Positions 7,976 through 16,480 of a stretch of DNA of 64,000 nucleotides are shown here, piece by piece. The stretch is from assembly GCF_001620365.2 (NCBI RefSeq), contig NZ_LQMT02000010.1:150142-214141 (forward strand). Direction: 5' to 3'. Source of the stretch: Amycolatopsis keratiniphila subsp. keratiniphila (lineage in GTDB: Bacteria; Actinomycetota; Actinomycetes; Mycobacteriales; Pseudonocardiaceae). Numbering within the stretch: the first letter of the stretch is position 1; every line of letters starts with the position of its first letter. A program made the position numbers and the translations under genes. Below the pieces are notes generated by a model. That model was not told the DNA's origin, did not search any database, and was given only the letters and a program-made list of their open reading frames with translations.

Positions 7976-9640
7976 ATGTCAAGAAAGCTTAAGCCGGTTG
8001 CGGGAGCACTGGCGGCAGTGGTATCGATCTACCTGGTCAGCGTTTCTCATTTTCCCTTCGTATTAGCTGGTCTGGTCCTCGCATTGATAGCCGCCTACCT
8101 CCTGTTTTTTCATCCTCTGCGAGGTCGGCCGCCATATCGACCCACCATTGATGACGACGCTGTCGATAGCGGCGATTCGCCTGCTCGCGCACTTGTCGAC
8201 CTAGCAGAGCGAACTCATCACGCCCATTCAAGAACAACGTATTATCGACTGCTAGCAAGCCTGGCTCGGCCGCTCGAATTTCAAGAGCGACTGTCAGTTC
8301 AATGTGACCTTTCGAATTCCGGGTATAATGCACACTTTTCACTCGACATCACATTCGCCGACTGGGACACACGGTCAGAATCAGGCCAGGCCCCGATTGC
8401 GCTGACGCTAGGCGAAAGCCTCCCAAAAAGAGGCGCGAGAATCTACGTTGCCGATGATCGCGAGATAGGAGTTGTTACAAGAAGCGAGGCCAATCAGCTT
8501 ATAGCACAGCTCGTGCGAGAAGTAGTCCACGAAGATAAATTTTCCCAAGTCTGCTCAATGCCTCCACGCGAATTCCTCGAAAAGGTACTATCGGCTGCAC
8601 TATTCAGAGGCAGTTGGTCAAGGACAGAAGAGCTACTAAGAGAAGTTAACCATGTGTTTTCATCGGACTACGACTCGCTTTCCTTACTTAAGGACGCGCT
8701 ACAAACTATATGTCAGAGATCGTTCGTAATCATATTGGTTCCATCTGAAAGCCGTACTACAACGTTAAGATGGAAAACCAGCTTCGACGAGGTCATGGCC
8801 GCCGATAGCCGCAGGCCGGTTGAGAGTTTCATGTGGGTATTTAACGAAACCGGAGCCTCTATCGTACCTGGCTCGCCAATTGTGTGGCGCATAAAGAATT
8901 CTTTGACTTCGTTGAACCGATGGACTGGAGCTGGATCCAGAAATCATGTTATACCATTAGGTGACATAGAACAGGTGAGACACTACTCATTTTCATTGCA
9001 ACTTCCACGAGGCTTTTACTTTGCAGAATGGACAGTTGAACCCATACTGGCGAATCCCAGACTTCAGCAGCCCGACTTTTCGACCATTGAAGTAGACGCA
9101 GACCAGACTGATCAAAGGGAGTCGTCGATGACTTTTTTCGACCTCAAGACACCCGAGTTGAGTGTCCGAATAGGCGAAATGTTACCGTCTTCAACTTTTA
9201 TTGCAGCCTGTTCAGCACTCGTTGTCACCATCCTACTCTGGCTTATAGGAACTGCCGCAAAACCCACTGATGCCTTTGGTACTAGTGGCCCGGCCGACAT
9301 CGATGGGGACATACTAGTCTTCCTCCTGGCCTTTCCTGTTGCCGTAACAACACGCGTCAGTTTCATTACACATAAAGTGGCAATGTGGACTCACAGCGTT
9401 GCAGCACGCCTGTCGGCAATTGTGACAGTAATCCTGTGCGCCACCTCTGCAGCACTGGTCCTCTTCGATGAACCGACACCTTTGAGATACCTGCCGCCGA
9501 GCTTCCTGGGAATATATCCATGGGAATGGCAATCAATTGTAGTGGCCAGCATCATCAACGCGCTCCTTTGTGCATCCGTGCTACTAAGGGAGGTGGCCTC
9601 ATTTCGTTCGACATATGCACGTATATCCAGCCATAACTGA
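7976..9640 (+). CDS. Unknown membrane protein, cargo of element B
   Basis: The 554-aa protein has two hydrophobic helices at the N-terminus (about 8-47), a large soluble domain (about 50-405), and a C-terminal membrane bundle of three or four helices (about 408-430, 444-462, 472-495 and 512-535). The soluble part has mixed beta-like segments and no motif I can name. Codon use is strikingly different from the surroundings: many ATA, AGA, TTA and A/T-ending codons, which are rare in this genome, so foreign origin is likely. It points toward the HEPN-like cargo gene and converges on the coupled small gene. It may be a membrane sensor or effector of an accessory module; that is speculation from position only. 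Confidence 0.75.
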   Translation: MSRKLKPVAGALAAVVSIYLVSVSHFPFVLAGLVLALIAAYLLFFHPLRGRPPYRPTIDDDAVDSGDSPARALVDLAERTHHAHSRTTYYRLLASLARPLEFQERLSVQCDLSNSGYNAHFSLDITFADWDTRSESGQAPIALTLGESLPKRGARIYVADDREIGVVTRSEANQLIAQLVREVVHEDKFSQVCSMPPREFLEKVLSAALFRGSWSRTEELLREVNHVFSSDYDSLSLLKDALQTICQRSFVIILVPSESRTTTLRWKTSFDEVMAADSRRPVESFMWVFNETGASIVPGSPIVWRIKNSLTSLNRWTGAGSRNHVIPLGDIEQVRHYSFSLQLPRGFYFAEWTVEPILANPRLQQPDFSTIEVDADQTDQRESSMTFFDLKTPELSVRIGEMLPSSTFIAACSALVVTILLWLIGTAAKPTDAFGTSGPADIDGDILVFLLAFPVAVTTRVSFITHKVAMWTHSVAARLSAIVTVILCATSAALVLFDEPTPLRYLPPSFLGIYPWEWQSIVVASIINALLCASVLLREVASFRSTYARISSHN

Positions 9641-9698
9641 AACAGTGTTCGGAACGCCTCGCACCCCATAGCGGCGATCCAGCTGGTGTCACGCGAAT

Positions 9699-9863
9699 CT
9701 AGACGTTGCGATCCCAGAGGTTGAGGTAGGAATTGTCGAAATCGGCGAGGGCGTCGACCGTGTCCTGCTTCTTCTGAGCCAGTTCCTGGACTCGGTCGGC
9801 GAGCCTGTCTGGCCAGGTGTCGGGGTCCTCGACATCGACGACCGGCTTCTGCTCGGCGGTCAC
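9699..9863 (-). CDS. Hidden 54-aa gene coupled to the HEPN-like gene
   Basis: A GTG at 9863 overlaps the stop of the upstream HEPN-like gene as GTGA, and the frame runs 54 codons to TAG at 9699. The product is soluble, acidic and probably helical: it begins VTAEQKPVVDVED, then has DRLADRVQELAQKKQDTVDAL and ends SYLNLWDRNV. Coding-like composition and the 4-nt overlap used by the other operons of both elements argue that it is real. A small protein coupled to a HEPN-like gene could be a partner or antitoxin. No homologue is recognised. Confidence 0.55.
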   Translation of the reverse strand: MTAEQKPVVDVEDPDTWPDRLADRVQELAQKKQDTVDALADFDNSYLNLWDRNV

Positions 9864-10990
9864 GGCTTGTCCTTGCAGTCCGGTTCGGCCGGGTTCGACT
9901 CTTGCTGGTCCTCGGTGAACTGCGCCTCCCGGAGCATGGAGGTCGCGAGCATCACGACGATCAGCGCGTTCACTTCGGTGAACTGTATGAGGTCAGCCTG
10001 ATGGACAGTGGCATGCCGGTTGAAGCGGGACGGTGTGGGCTCGTCGGTCTGTCCGTTGAACTGATCAAGAGCCGCGAGCACTGGCCAGTAGGTGACAGCT
10101 AGGGCCGTGAGGAAAGACATGTCATTGATCTTGTCCTTCACCTTGGCGTAGTAGCCGTGCTTGGTCGGTGGTAGCACCGTTGCCCGCAGGGTGGTGTCGA
10201 AAATAAGGGTCGCGAGCGCTTGGGCCGGGCCGAACTGGCCGAGTCGCAGGACGTGGATGGCTTGCTGTAGCAGGCAAACCTGCTCGTCGCTGAACCCTTT
10301 CTTCAGTCCATATAGGACTCGGTCACAGTCGTCGAGGATGTCGTTCCGGCGCGAGTTCAGCACGTTGTCGCGTTCAGCGGGTTCGGCGTCAATGAGTTCC
10401 GCGAGGATGCTGGCGCGCGGAACCCAGGTCACGGGGATGCCGTGCTCACCGACGACGTCGAGCAGGTCTAGGACGTCGTGCGTTTCGTGGAGTTCGGTCC
10501 AGTTGGCCGGGCCACCCTCCACGAGCTGCTGTCGTTGGTGGTCCTGGAGGAGCTCGCCGAGCCCGCTGAGTGCCCCTGCGACCTGGTCGAGCATTGGCCG
10601 GAGTTGCAGATCGACGCCGGACAGATCGTAAAACTTGAGGATGCGCGCTGTCGGGATGGCGACTGTCTTCTGCCAGAGAGCAGCGCTTTCGACGACAGTT
10701 GCGACGGACGCGGCGATCATCTTCGTCGAGGTGTTGTAGCTTTCGAGCGCCGACCTGACCTGTGCGGAAATGCCGGGGTTCGCGAGAGCCTGCAAGGCGG
10801 CTGTGACGTCATTGCCCGGGGCAGATAGTGCGGCGGCGGCCTTCGTCCAACGTATGTTCCCTGTGACGGAGGGGTTGACGCTCGTGGCCGCTTTCGTCCA
10901 AGGCGTGCCGAGGTCGTAGGTTCGCGGTTCGGTTGCCCTTTCCGCACTCTCGTCGTTCGGCTCGGTGTCCTGCTCGTGCTGATCGGTCAT
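9860..10990 (-). CDS. HEPN-like helical protein, cargo of element B
   Basis: The 376-aa protein starts at an ATG at 10990. The first 30 residues are acidic and disordered; the remainder is predicted by eye to be mostly helical, with no signal peptide. Near the C-terminus it has FNRHATVHQADLIQF (about residues 323-337). The Arg-x4-His spacing (R325, H330), followed by a hydrophobic helix with Asn and Leu repeats, resembles the NRHxxxH signature of HEPN/Abi-type proteins. Catalysis is unproven and the fold assignment is inference. It lies between tnpC (67 bp gap) and a coupled 54-aa gene on the same strand, so it may share the transposase transcript or use its own promoter. Confidence 0.6.
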   Translation of the reverse strand: MTDQHEQDTEPNDESAERATEPRTYDLGTPWTKAATSVNPSVTGNIRWTKAAAALSAPGNDVTAALQALANPGISAQVRSALESYNTSTKMIAASVATVVESAALWQKTVAIPTARILKFYDLSGVDLQLRPMLDQVAGALSGLGELLQDHQRQQLVEGGPANWTELHETHDVLDLLDVVGEHGIPVTWVPRASILAELIDAEPAERDNVLNSRRNDILDDCDRVLYGLKKGFSDEQVCLLQQAIHVLRLGQFGPAQALATLIFDTTLRATVLPPTKHGYYAKVKDKINDMSFLTALAVTYWPVLAALDQFNGQTDEPTPSRFNRHATVHQADLIQFTEVNALIVVMLATSMLREAQFTEDQQESNPAEPDCKDKP

Positions 10991-11056
10991 CGATGGCGCC
11001 CTCGGTTCGTGGAGAAGACGACCACGATAGCCCGGGCAGGGTCGCGGTTCGTAGCG

Positions 11057-11683
11057 TTAATCGGCTTCGGAGGTGGTGCCGGCGGCGATCCGGAGCGGGC
11101 GTAGGTGTCGCCCGTTCGTCGGGTCGAGCAGCTCGGCCTGTAGTTCGGAGATCTGCTTTTCCAGGGAGCGGTTGTTGCCGCGGGCGGCTGCGAGGCGGTC
11201 CGATGTGGTCTTGAGTTCGCTGGTGAGCGTGCGGTTCTGTTGCTTGAGGTTTGTGTTCTCGGTGACCAATCGTTGGACGGCGTCCTGAGGTAGGTCGAGT
11301 TCGAGGTCGCGGATCCGGCCGAGGAGCTCACCAAGGCGGGAGCGTTGGGTCCGGATCTCGTCGTGGGCGGCTTTGAGTGCGTTCTCGGCGTTGAGAGCCC
11401 GGTCGCGCCAGAGCAGTTCCGCGGCCTGGTCGGCTGTCTGAATGGCCTGTTGTCGTTGTGCTCCTGCTTTGGCCAGTGCCTCGGTGACGAGGGCTCGGGC
11501 TTGAGGATTCTGGTAGAGGAACGCGCGGGAGACGTCTGCCCGGCGGCTGATGGCCTGGACGGTGATCGGTGCCTGATCGCGCGTCATTTGCGTGGTGGTC
11601 GCGAGAACGCGGTCGAGCATCGCGCTGACCTTGCGGCGGCGGGCGTCGATCGCTCCTTGGGTCCGTGCCTGCTGCGCGGTCAT
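11057..11683 (-). CDS. tnpC: TnpC-like DUF6262 protein of element B
   Basis: The 208-aa protein starts at an ATG at 11683 overlapping the tnpB stop (ATGA). Residues about 15-75 look like a TetR/HTH-like DNA-binding head (ITVQAISRRADVSRAFLYQNP contains a clear helix-turn-helix). A long coiled coil follows (about 85-190), with regular Leu heptads. DUF6262 proteins are the usual third gene of actinobacterial Tn554-type modules, and TnpC of Tn554 affects transposition frequency and orientation. Here it probably recognises element ends and bridges the recombinases. The shorter coiled-coil gene of element A is the analogue. Confidence 0.82.
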   Translation of the reverse strand: MTAQQARTQGAIDARRRKVSAMLDRVLATTTQMTRDQAPITVQAISRRADVSRAFLYQNPQARALVTEALAKAGAQRQQAIQTADQAAELLWRDRALNAENALKAAHDEIRTQRSRLGELLGRIRDLELDLPQDAVQRLVTENTNLKQQNRTLTSELKTTSDRLAAARGNNRSLEKQISELQAELLDPTNGRHLRPLRIAAGTTSEAD

Positions 11684-14271
11684 GCGAGGTCACCATCCTC
11701 GATGGCTGGGTGGTCGGCATCGGCGGTCTTCGCCAGATCGTCGGCGAGGAAGCCGACGTTCCAGACCCGGTGGAAGTAGTCCTGCGGGCGCCGAAGGTCG
11801 AGCGCGAGGGCCTCTTCGAGGAGCCCGAGCCCCGCGAGCGCCTTCTCGAGTCCGGTGATGGCGAGTGCTGTGGGCTCGAAGACCTTGTGGAGGTAGTCGG
11901 CTGTGGCGTCGTCGGGTGCGCGTTCGGCGATCGAGTGCCACTGTTCCTGTTTGCGGCGCCAATAGAGCAGGTCGGCGCCGGACATGACGAACCGGTCGCA
12001 GTTCTCGCAGTCCAGCTTCCGCGGGCAGGCTCCGCCGTCGACGACGGGTTGGAAGGTGCAGAAGCCGCCTTCGGACGGGGTGCTGGTGCGGCTGAGGTTC
12101 ACGGCCATCGCGAGCGCCTTGTGTTTGTCCAGCGGCGCGGTGAGGTCGGTGGAGAGCAGCTTCCCGGGGGTCGGGGTGCCGGGGCCGGCGACCCAGACGA
12201 TCTGGAGGATGTCGTCGAGCTCGGATCCGGCGACCTTGGTGTAGTGCTCGGCCATCCGCTCGGACACCTGTCCGAGGTATTGCCGGATGTGGGTCAGGGT
12301 GGCGCCGTGTTTGAGGAGCTTGGTCGCGAGGGTGTGCCGGGCCTGGTGGGGAACACAATGCCCGAGGTCGAGGCTGTCGACCCATGTCCGGAACGCCCGG
12401 TTGAAGCCGGTGTAGGCGATGCTGCGGACGCCTCCGTGGTTCACGCAACGAGACGGGAACAAGGCCAGAGTTGTTCGTTCAGCAGGTGTCGGATTGCGAC
12501 CAGCGGCGTGTTCGAAGATGACGAGAGTCTTGCGGCGGCGCTCGTCGAGCCGGTTGTAGATCCTTTCGGGGATCCGGATTCCGGCGTTGAAATTGCCGAC
12601 CTTGGTCTGGTCGTGCCAGAGCATCGGCAAGCCGTTGTAGCGGCCGATGCAGTCGAGACGGAGCCGCAGCACTTCCGAGCAGCGGCGCCCGGTCGCGAGG
12701 ATGGTTTCCCAGATGTCGCGGTAACCGGCTCCGAGCGGATCGAGCTCCTTGGCGTCGAGGCGGGCGAGGTTGGCCTCGTCGGCCAGCGCGCGGGCGACCT
12801 CGTCAGTGAAGGGGTTTCGGGAGATCTTCTTGTTATCGCCGCCGTTCGGGAGCGCGGCGATGAACTTCGGGTCGAGACCGAGTGTCGCGGTCTCGCCAGA
12901 CGCGAGAGCGTCGGTCAGGATCCTGCGGGCGTAGTTGAAGATGTCCCGCCGCGTGTGCTCGGTGACCACTGATGGCGGTCGGTCGGTGCGAATCCAGCCG
13001 AGCTGTGGGAGTTGCTCGCGTTCGCGGTGGCGAATGTCGGCGACGAAACGTTGCATGTGTTCCGCGCCCAGCAACCTCGGATCCTGCCCACCCTTCGGCG
13101 CGTCAAGCACCAGGAACGCACTCAGCGCGAGGGCGCCGTGACGGAGACCGTCGAACACCTTGCGTGAGCGAGGACATTTCGACGAGGTGAGCCGGGCGGC
13201 CATGTGATCCCAGAGCAGATCCCGTAGCCATCGAACCTCAACGCCGGTGAGGTCGAAGTAGCTGGCGGTGTGCGAGAGCCTTCGGCCGAAGTGCTCGGTC
13301 TCGATGAATCCGGCGTCACGGGAGTCCGTTGGAGTGAAGTAAGTCCTCCGCAGCTCGCTTTGGATGTCGCCGGCGATCATCCGGTCCGTGTGCGAACAGT
13401 CGTCGAGGTCGATTTCGTCAAGGCATCGGAGGTCGTGTTCTCGGCAGTAGTGCCCAAGTGCCCGGATCCACCCGATTTGCCAGCGCGCGGAGTCCTTGCG
13501 CGCGGCATGAGTATGCAGCCCCCACTGCAGTTCCGCTTTGAGCAAGGGGCGCAAGCCCAGCAAGCTGATCTCGCCTTCGTAGCGGGCGGTGCGCGCAGTC
13601 CGGCACCACTGCTGGAAGGTCGCTCGATCATCCATCTCGACGGGAGTCGGCAAGCCCTTCAGCTCGAAGGTCCGGACCCAGTTGGCCTGGAGCCGAGCGT
13701 TGCCCGGCTTCCCTGCCTTCACGTAGTGAGCCCAGTGCGGGCTGCAGAGCCCAACCGGGTTCTCGGCGAAGTTCACGCAGACGACTGCCCTGCACTGCCC
13801 ATAGCTGATATAGGGCTCTTGCTCCGCCAGCCAGGCCTTGAAGTTCCAGCCCATCTTGTCGCGGTAGTACTGCCAGTTGTGCTGGTGTCGGCGACAGAGT
13901 GTTGTGCTCCGGCTGAGAACAGAACGTCCTGGGCAGATCTGGCACTCGGCAAGCAAGCTGCGGACCCCGTCGAGAGGGACGGCGGTCCGGTTGAACTCGG
14001 CACGAGTCGTCCCAGCAGCCTTCGCCCTGCGCCATGCGCGACAGTGTTCCTGACACAAGTCTTTGCCGGGCAACCACTCTTGCGGCCGAGTGCAGCCTTC
14101 AATGCTGCAGCACCAGCCGTAATGGGGATGGTGAGGCGGGAACTCGATGACGTCCTGCCGAAAGAGAGGATCGACGGAGGGCCCGTTCAGCAACGTGGTC
14201 AGTAGCTCCAACCGGTCGGCCGCGGCTCGGCTCGGTCGTTCCGCCGGGAGAAGTTCAAGATGGACGGTCAT
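11680..14271 (-). CDS. tnpB: TnpB-type tyrosine recombinase of element B
   Basis: The 863-aa protein starts at an ATG at 14271 overlapping the tnpA stop (ATGA). The N-terminus carries three Cys/His clusters (about residues 54-77, 108-135 and 160-185), each with a CxxH or CxxxH ending, which look like zinc ribbons. The central and C-terminal part is a phage integrase: Arg in ATGRRCSEVLRLR, HQARHTLATKLL for box II, and Tyr in MAEHYTKV. The usual histidine before the Tyr is Gln here (YLGQVSERM). A final Cys-rich block (FCTFQPVVDGGACPRKLDCENC) is typical of this TnpB-like family as I remember it. It acts with TnpA and TnpC. Confidence 0.85.
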   Translation of the reverse strand: MTVHLELLPAERPSRAAADRLELLTTLLNGPSVDPLFRQDVIEFPPHHPHYGWCCSIEGCTRPQEWLPGKDLCQEHCRAWRRAKAAGTTRAEFNRTAVPLDGVRSLLAECQICPGRSVLSRSTTLCRRHQHNWQYYRDKMGWNFKAWLAEQEPYISYGQCRAVVCVNFAENPVGLCSPHWAHYVKAGKPGNARLQANWVRTFELKGLPTPVEMDDRATFQQWCRTARTARYEGEISLLGLRPLLKAELQWGLHTHAARKDSARWQIGWIRALGHYCREHDLRCLDEIDLDDCSHTDRMIAGDIQSELRRTYFTPTDSRDAGFIETEHFGRRLSHTASYFDLTGVEVRWLRDLLWDHMAARLTSSKCPRSRKVFDGLRHGALALSAFLVLDAPKGGQDPRLLGAEHMQRFVADIRHREREQLPQLGWIRTDRPPSVVTEHTRRDIFNYARRILTDALASGETATLGLDPKFIAALPNGGDNKKISRNPFTDEVARALADEANLARLDAKELDPLGAGYRDIWETILATGRRCSEVLRLRLDCIGRYNGLPMLWHDQTKVGNFNAGIRIPERIYNRLDERRRKTLVIFEHAAGRNPTPAERTTLALFPSRCVNHGGVRSIAYTGFNRAFRTWVDSLDLGHCVPHQARHTLATKLLKHGATLTHIRQYLGQVSERMAEHYTKVAGSELDDILQIVWVAGPGTPTPGKLLSTDLTAPLDKHKALAMAVNLSRTSTPSEGGFCTFQPVVDGGACPRKLDCENCDRFVMSGADLLYWRRKQEQWHSIAERAPDDATADYLHKVFEPTALAITGLEKALAGLGLLEEALALDLRRPQDYFHRVWNVGFLADDLAKTADADHPAIEDGDLA

Positions 14272-15446
14272 TGTTCTCCTGCCCAGACCTGGTTAAGCGC
14301 CGCGGCGAACTTCGGGTCGTTGACGTCAGCGTGGCCATAGATTTCGTCGACCGTCGCCGCGGACGCCCAACCGCCAGCCTCGCGGGCGTAGACGCTGTTG
14401 CCGCCGGAGGCATCGAGCACACCGGTGGCGAAGCTGTGCCGGAATTGGTGCGGCAGAAGGTGGCCAAGGTCTTGGCTTCGACCGGCGCGTTGGAGCATGC
14501 GTCGAGCCCCGGTCGTGGTGAGTGGTTGCCCGGTGCGGGGACCGAACAACTGGACCAACAGCATGCCGTGCGTGGCGTCCCGGGGATATTCGGTGGTCAT
14601 GTAGTCGAAGTAAGTGGAGATCATCGCCGGGCTCGCCCGGCGTGTCTGACCGCCGCAGACCACGCCGTCAACCACCTGCCACGGATACTTCATCTTGGCC
14701 CGGGCCAGGTTGGGGTTCGTCGGCCGGTGGCAGATGTGAATGTGCGGTGCCTGTCCCTGGCCGCAGGCTGCGCCTTCCCGCAGATGCAGGTCGGCCAGGT
14801 GTAGCCCACAAAGCTCACCGATCCGGAACCCACCGTCAGCGAGCCAGGTCACGATCATGCGATCCCGAGCGGCCCGGCGAACCTTCACCAGCTCACGGCG
14901 TGCCCCCTCCGGCGCCATCTTCGGGTGACGCCGCCGCACTGCCTTGGCCGGCGTGAGCGGGTTCGCGGGCAGCTGTCGCAGTGCGTGCCCGAGGAACGCC
15001 CGCTTCCGGTCGGTCTTGGTCGGTAGCCGCGACTGGTCCAGCTCGTCAGCGAGTTCGCGGTTGACACCTTCGACCCCTTGGTGCAGGTAGAGGCCCTTCA
15101 AGCACGCCGCCATGACCTCAAGCCCGCTCTGACTGAGCGGACCTTTGTCCACCCGCCAAGGTGCCCCCCGAGGGCCGCGGAACTCGGCACCGACCAGTCC
15201 CATGTAGCGCTGAAGATCACGCAACGTCGCCGTCGCCAGCGAAAGCCCTTCGGTCGGCAACCATCGCAGGTGATCCACGAGCATGTAGGCGTAAGTCCGC
15301 GCCGTGCCCGGCTCGCAACTGCGCAGATACGCGTCGGCGACCGGATCCACCACGCCGTCAGGCCCTACCAGGGTGTACATCCGACGGCCGTCGCCACGGA
15401 CGATCTCCTGAACTCTGGCCTGGCCGATGACCAGCTCGGCCATCAC
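14268..15446 (-). CDS. tnpA: TnpA-type tyrosine recombinase of element B
   Basis: The 392-aa protein starts at an ATG at 15446. A SAM-like core-binding domain (about 35-160) is followed by the catalytic domain, with Arg in DGGFRIGELCGL, HQFRHSFATGVL for box II, a Trp in place of the last His (GGWASAATVDEIYGH) and the nucleophile Tyr in that same motif. Trp at this place is tolerated in active tyrosine recombinases. It is the first gene of the tnpABC operon and lies 110 bp from the right end of the element. In Tn554 the TnpA protein sets target choice, so this enzyme probably recognises the comM site. Confidence 0.88.
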   Translation of the reverse strand: MMAELVIGQARVQEIVRGDGRRMYTLVGPDGVVDPVADAYLRSCEPGTARTYAYMLVDHLRWLPTEGLSLATATLRDLQRYMGLVGAEFRGPRGAPWRVDKGPLSQSGLEVMAACLKGLYLHQGVEGVNRELADELDQSRLPTKTDRKRAFLGHALRQLPANPLTPAKAVRRRHPKMAPEGARRELVKVRRAARDRMIVTWLADGGFRIGELCGLHLADLHLREGAACGQGQAPHIHICHRPTNPNLARAKMKYPWQVVDGVVCGGQTRRASPAMISTYFDYMTTEYPRDATHGMLLVQLFGPRTGQPLTTTGARRMLQRAGRSQDLGHLLPHQFRHSFATGVLDASGGNSVYAREAGGWASAATVDEIYGHADVNDPKFAAALNQVWAGEQ

Positions 15447-15490
15447 TCATCCCCTAACAGGAAACCTTCAAGATCGACATCTCACACAAG

Positions 15491-15498
15491 GTCGGTTA
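15491..15498 (+). repeat. Subterminal copy of the element B end motif
   Basis: GTCGGTTA at 15491-15498 repeats the core of the right terminal sequence (15560-15567) in the same orientation, 69 bp further in, between the terminus and tnpA. It could be an accessory recombinase-binding site. Eight bases can recur by chance. Confidence 0.4.
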
Positions 15499-15556
15499 GG
15501 GAGTGCGCCACCTTGAGACCACGATCGGCTGACACACATCACGCACACCCGGGAGG

Positions 15557-15568
15557 CCAGTCGGTTAA
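15557..15568 (-). repeat. Right terminal inverted repeat of element B
   Basis: CCAGTCGGTTAA is the exact inverse of 7586-7597. It is followed by the host hexamer GTCGAG, which encodes Leu-Asp of the comM Walker B motif on the minus strand. Confidence 0.85.
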
Positions 15569-16480
15569 GTCGAGGAAGAGGATTCCCCGGTGCGCACGGC
15601 TGATCGCGCCGGGAACGGCCAGGCCGCTTCCGCCGCCGATCAGGGCGGGCACGCTGATCGAATGATGCGGCGCGACGAACGGTGGCACGGTGACCAGCGG
15701 TTCGGTGCGGGAGAGCGAACCGTCGATCGAATGCACCGCTGTCACCTGCAGCGACTCTTCGGTGGTCAGCCTGGGAAGCAGGCCGGGAAGCCGTTTCGCG
15801 AGCAGTGTCTTGCCCACCCCGGGCGGGCCGGTCATGAGCAGGTGATGCCCGCCGGCCGCGGCCACTTCCAGCGCCCATCGCGCTTCCGGCTGCCCCACCA
15901 CGTCGGCGAGATCGGGTACCCGCGGCGGCTCCTGGACGACGCCCGGCTCGGGGTGGGTGAGCTCGCCTTCGCCCTTGAGCCAGTCCGCGAATTCGCTCAG
16001 CCGCGCCACCCCGCCGACTTCCAGGCCGTCCACTAGAGCGGCTTCGAACAACGACTCGGCGGGAACGACAGCCCGCCGGTACCCGGCGTTGCGCGCCGCC
16101 AGCAACCCCGGCAGGACCCCGCGGACCGGCCGTACCCGGCCGTCGAGGGCCAGTTCACCGAGCAGCACGGTGTTCAGCAGCTTCGTGGCGGGGACCGAGC
16201 CGGTGGCGGCCAGGACCGCCGCCGCGATTCCCAGGTCGTAGCCGGACCCCACCTTCGGCAGATTCGCCGGCGACAGGCCGAGGATCACCCGCTCGTCCGG
16301 CCAGGTCCGCCCGGAATTGCGCACGGCGGAACGGACCCTGTCCTTGGCCTCTTTCAGCCCGGTGTCCGGCAGCCCGACCATCGTCACCCTCGGCGATCCG
16401 CCGCCGATGTCGGCCTCGATCTCGATCACCTTGCCGTCGACGCCGAGCAGCGCGACGGACCAGGCCTTCGCCAGCGCCAT
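15569..16480 (-). pseudogene. comM: comM 5' fragment (N-terminal 304 codons)
   Basis: The ATG at 16480 directly follows the yraN stop. The fragment holds the N-terminal ribosomal-S5/Lon-like domain (about 1-170) and the start of the AAA+ domain with Walker A GPPGVGKT (about residues 217-224). It reaches ILFLD, where element B begins; nine foreign codons (LTDWPPGCA) follow before a stop at 15539. ComM is a hexameric helicase that extends branch migration of transforming DNA. Because the insertion separates the Asp and Glu of Walker B, neither half can hydrolyse ATP normally. Sequence up to the break shows no other damage, so the insertion looks young. Confidence 0.92.

Larger units (their letters stand above)
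7586..15568. mobile_element. Element B: complete Tn554-like transposon inserted in comM
   Basis: The element is 7983 bp. It starts with TTAACCGACTGG and ends with its exact reverse complement. It carries the TnpA-TnpB-TnpC recombinase module reading inward from the right end (15446 to 11057), then a HEPN-like cargo gene with a coupled small gene, and a membrane-protein gene on the opposite strand near the left end. Deleting the element and one hexamer restores the comM frame exactly, with no target-site duplication. The left third has more A/T-ending codons than the chromosome, which supports recent acquisition of the cargo. Confidence 0.92.

Noticed and set aside
15539..15568. Nine extra codons at the end of the comM 5' half as a true C-terminus
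   Set aside because: They are the inverted-repeat end of the transposon, not comM.
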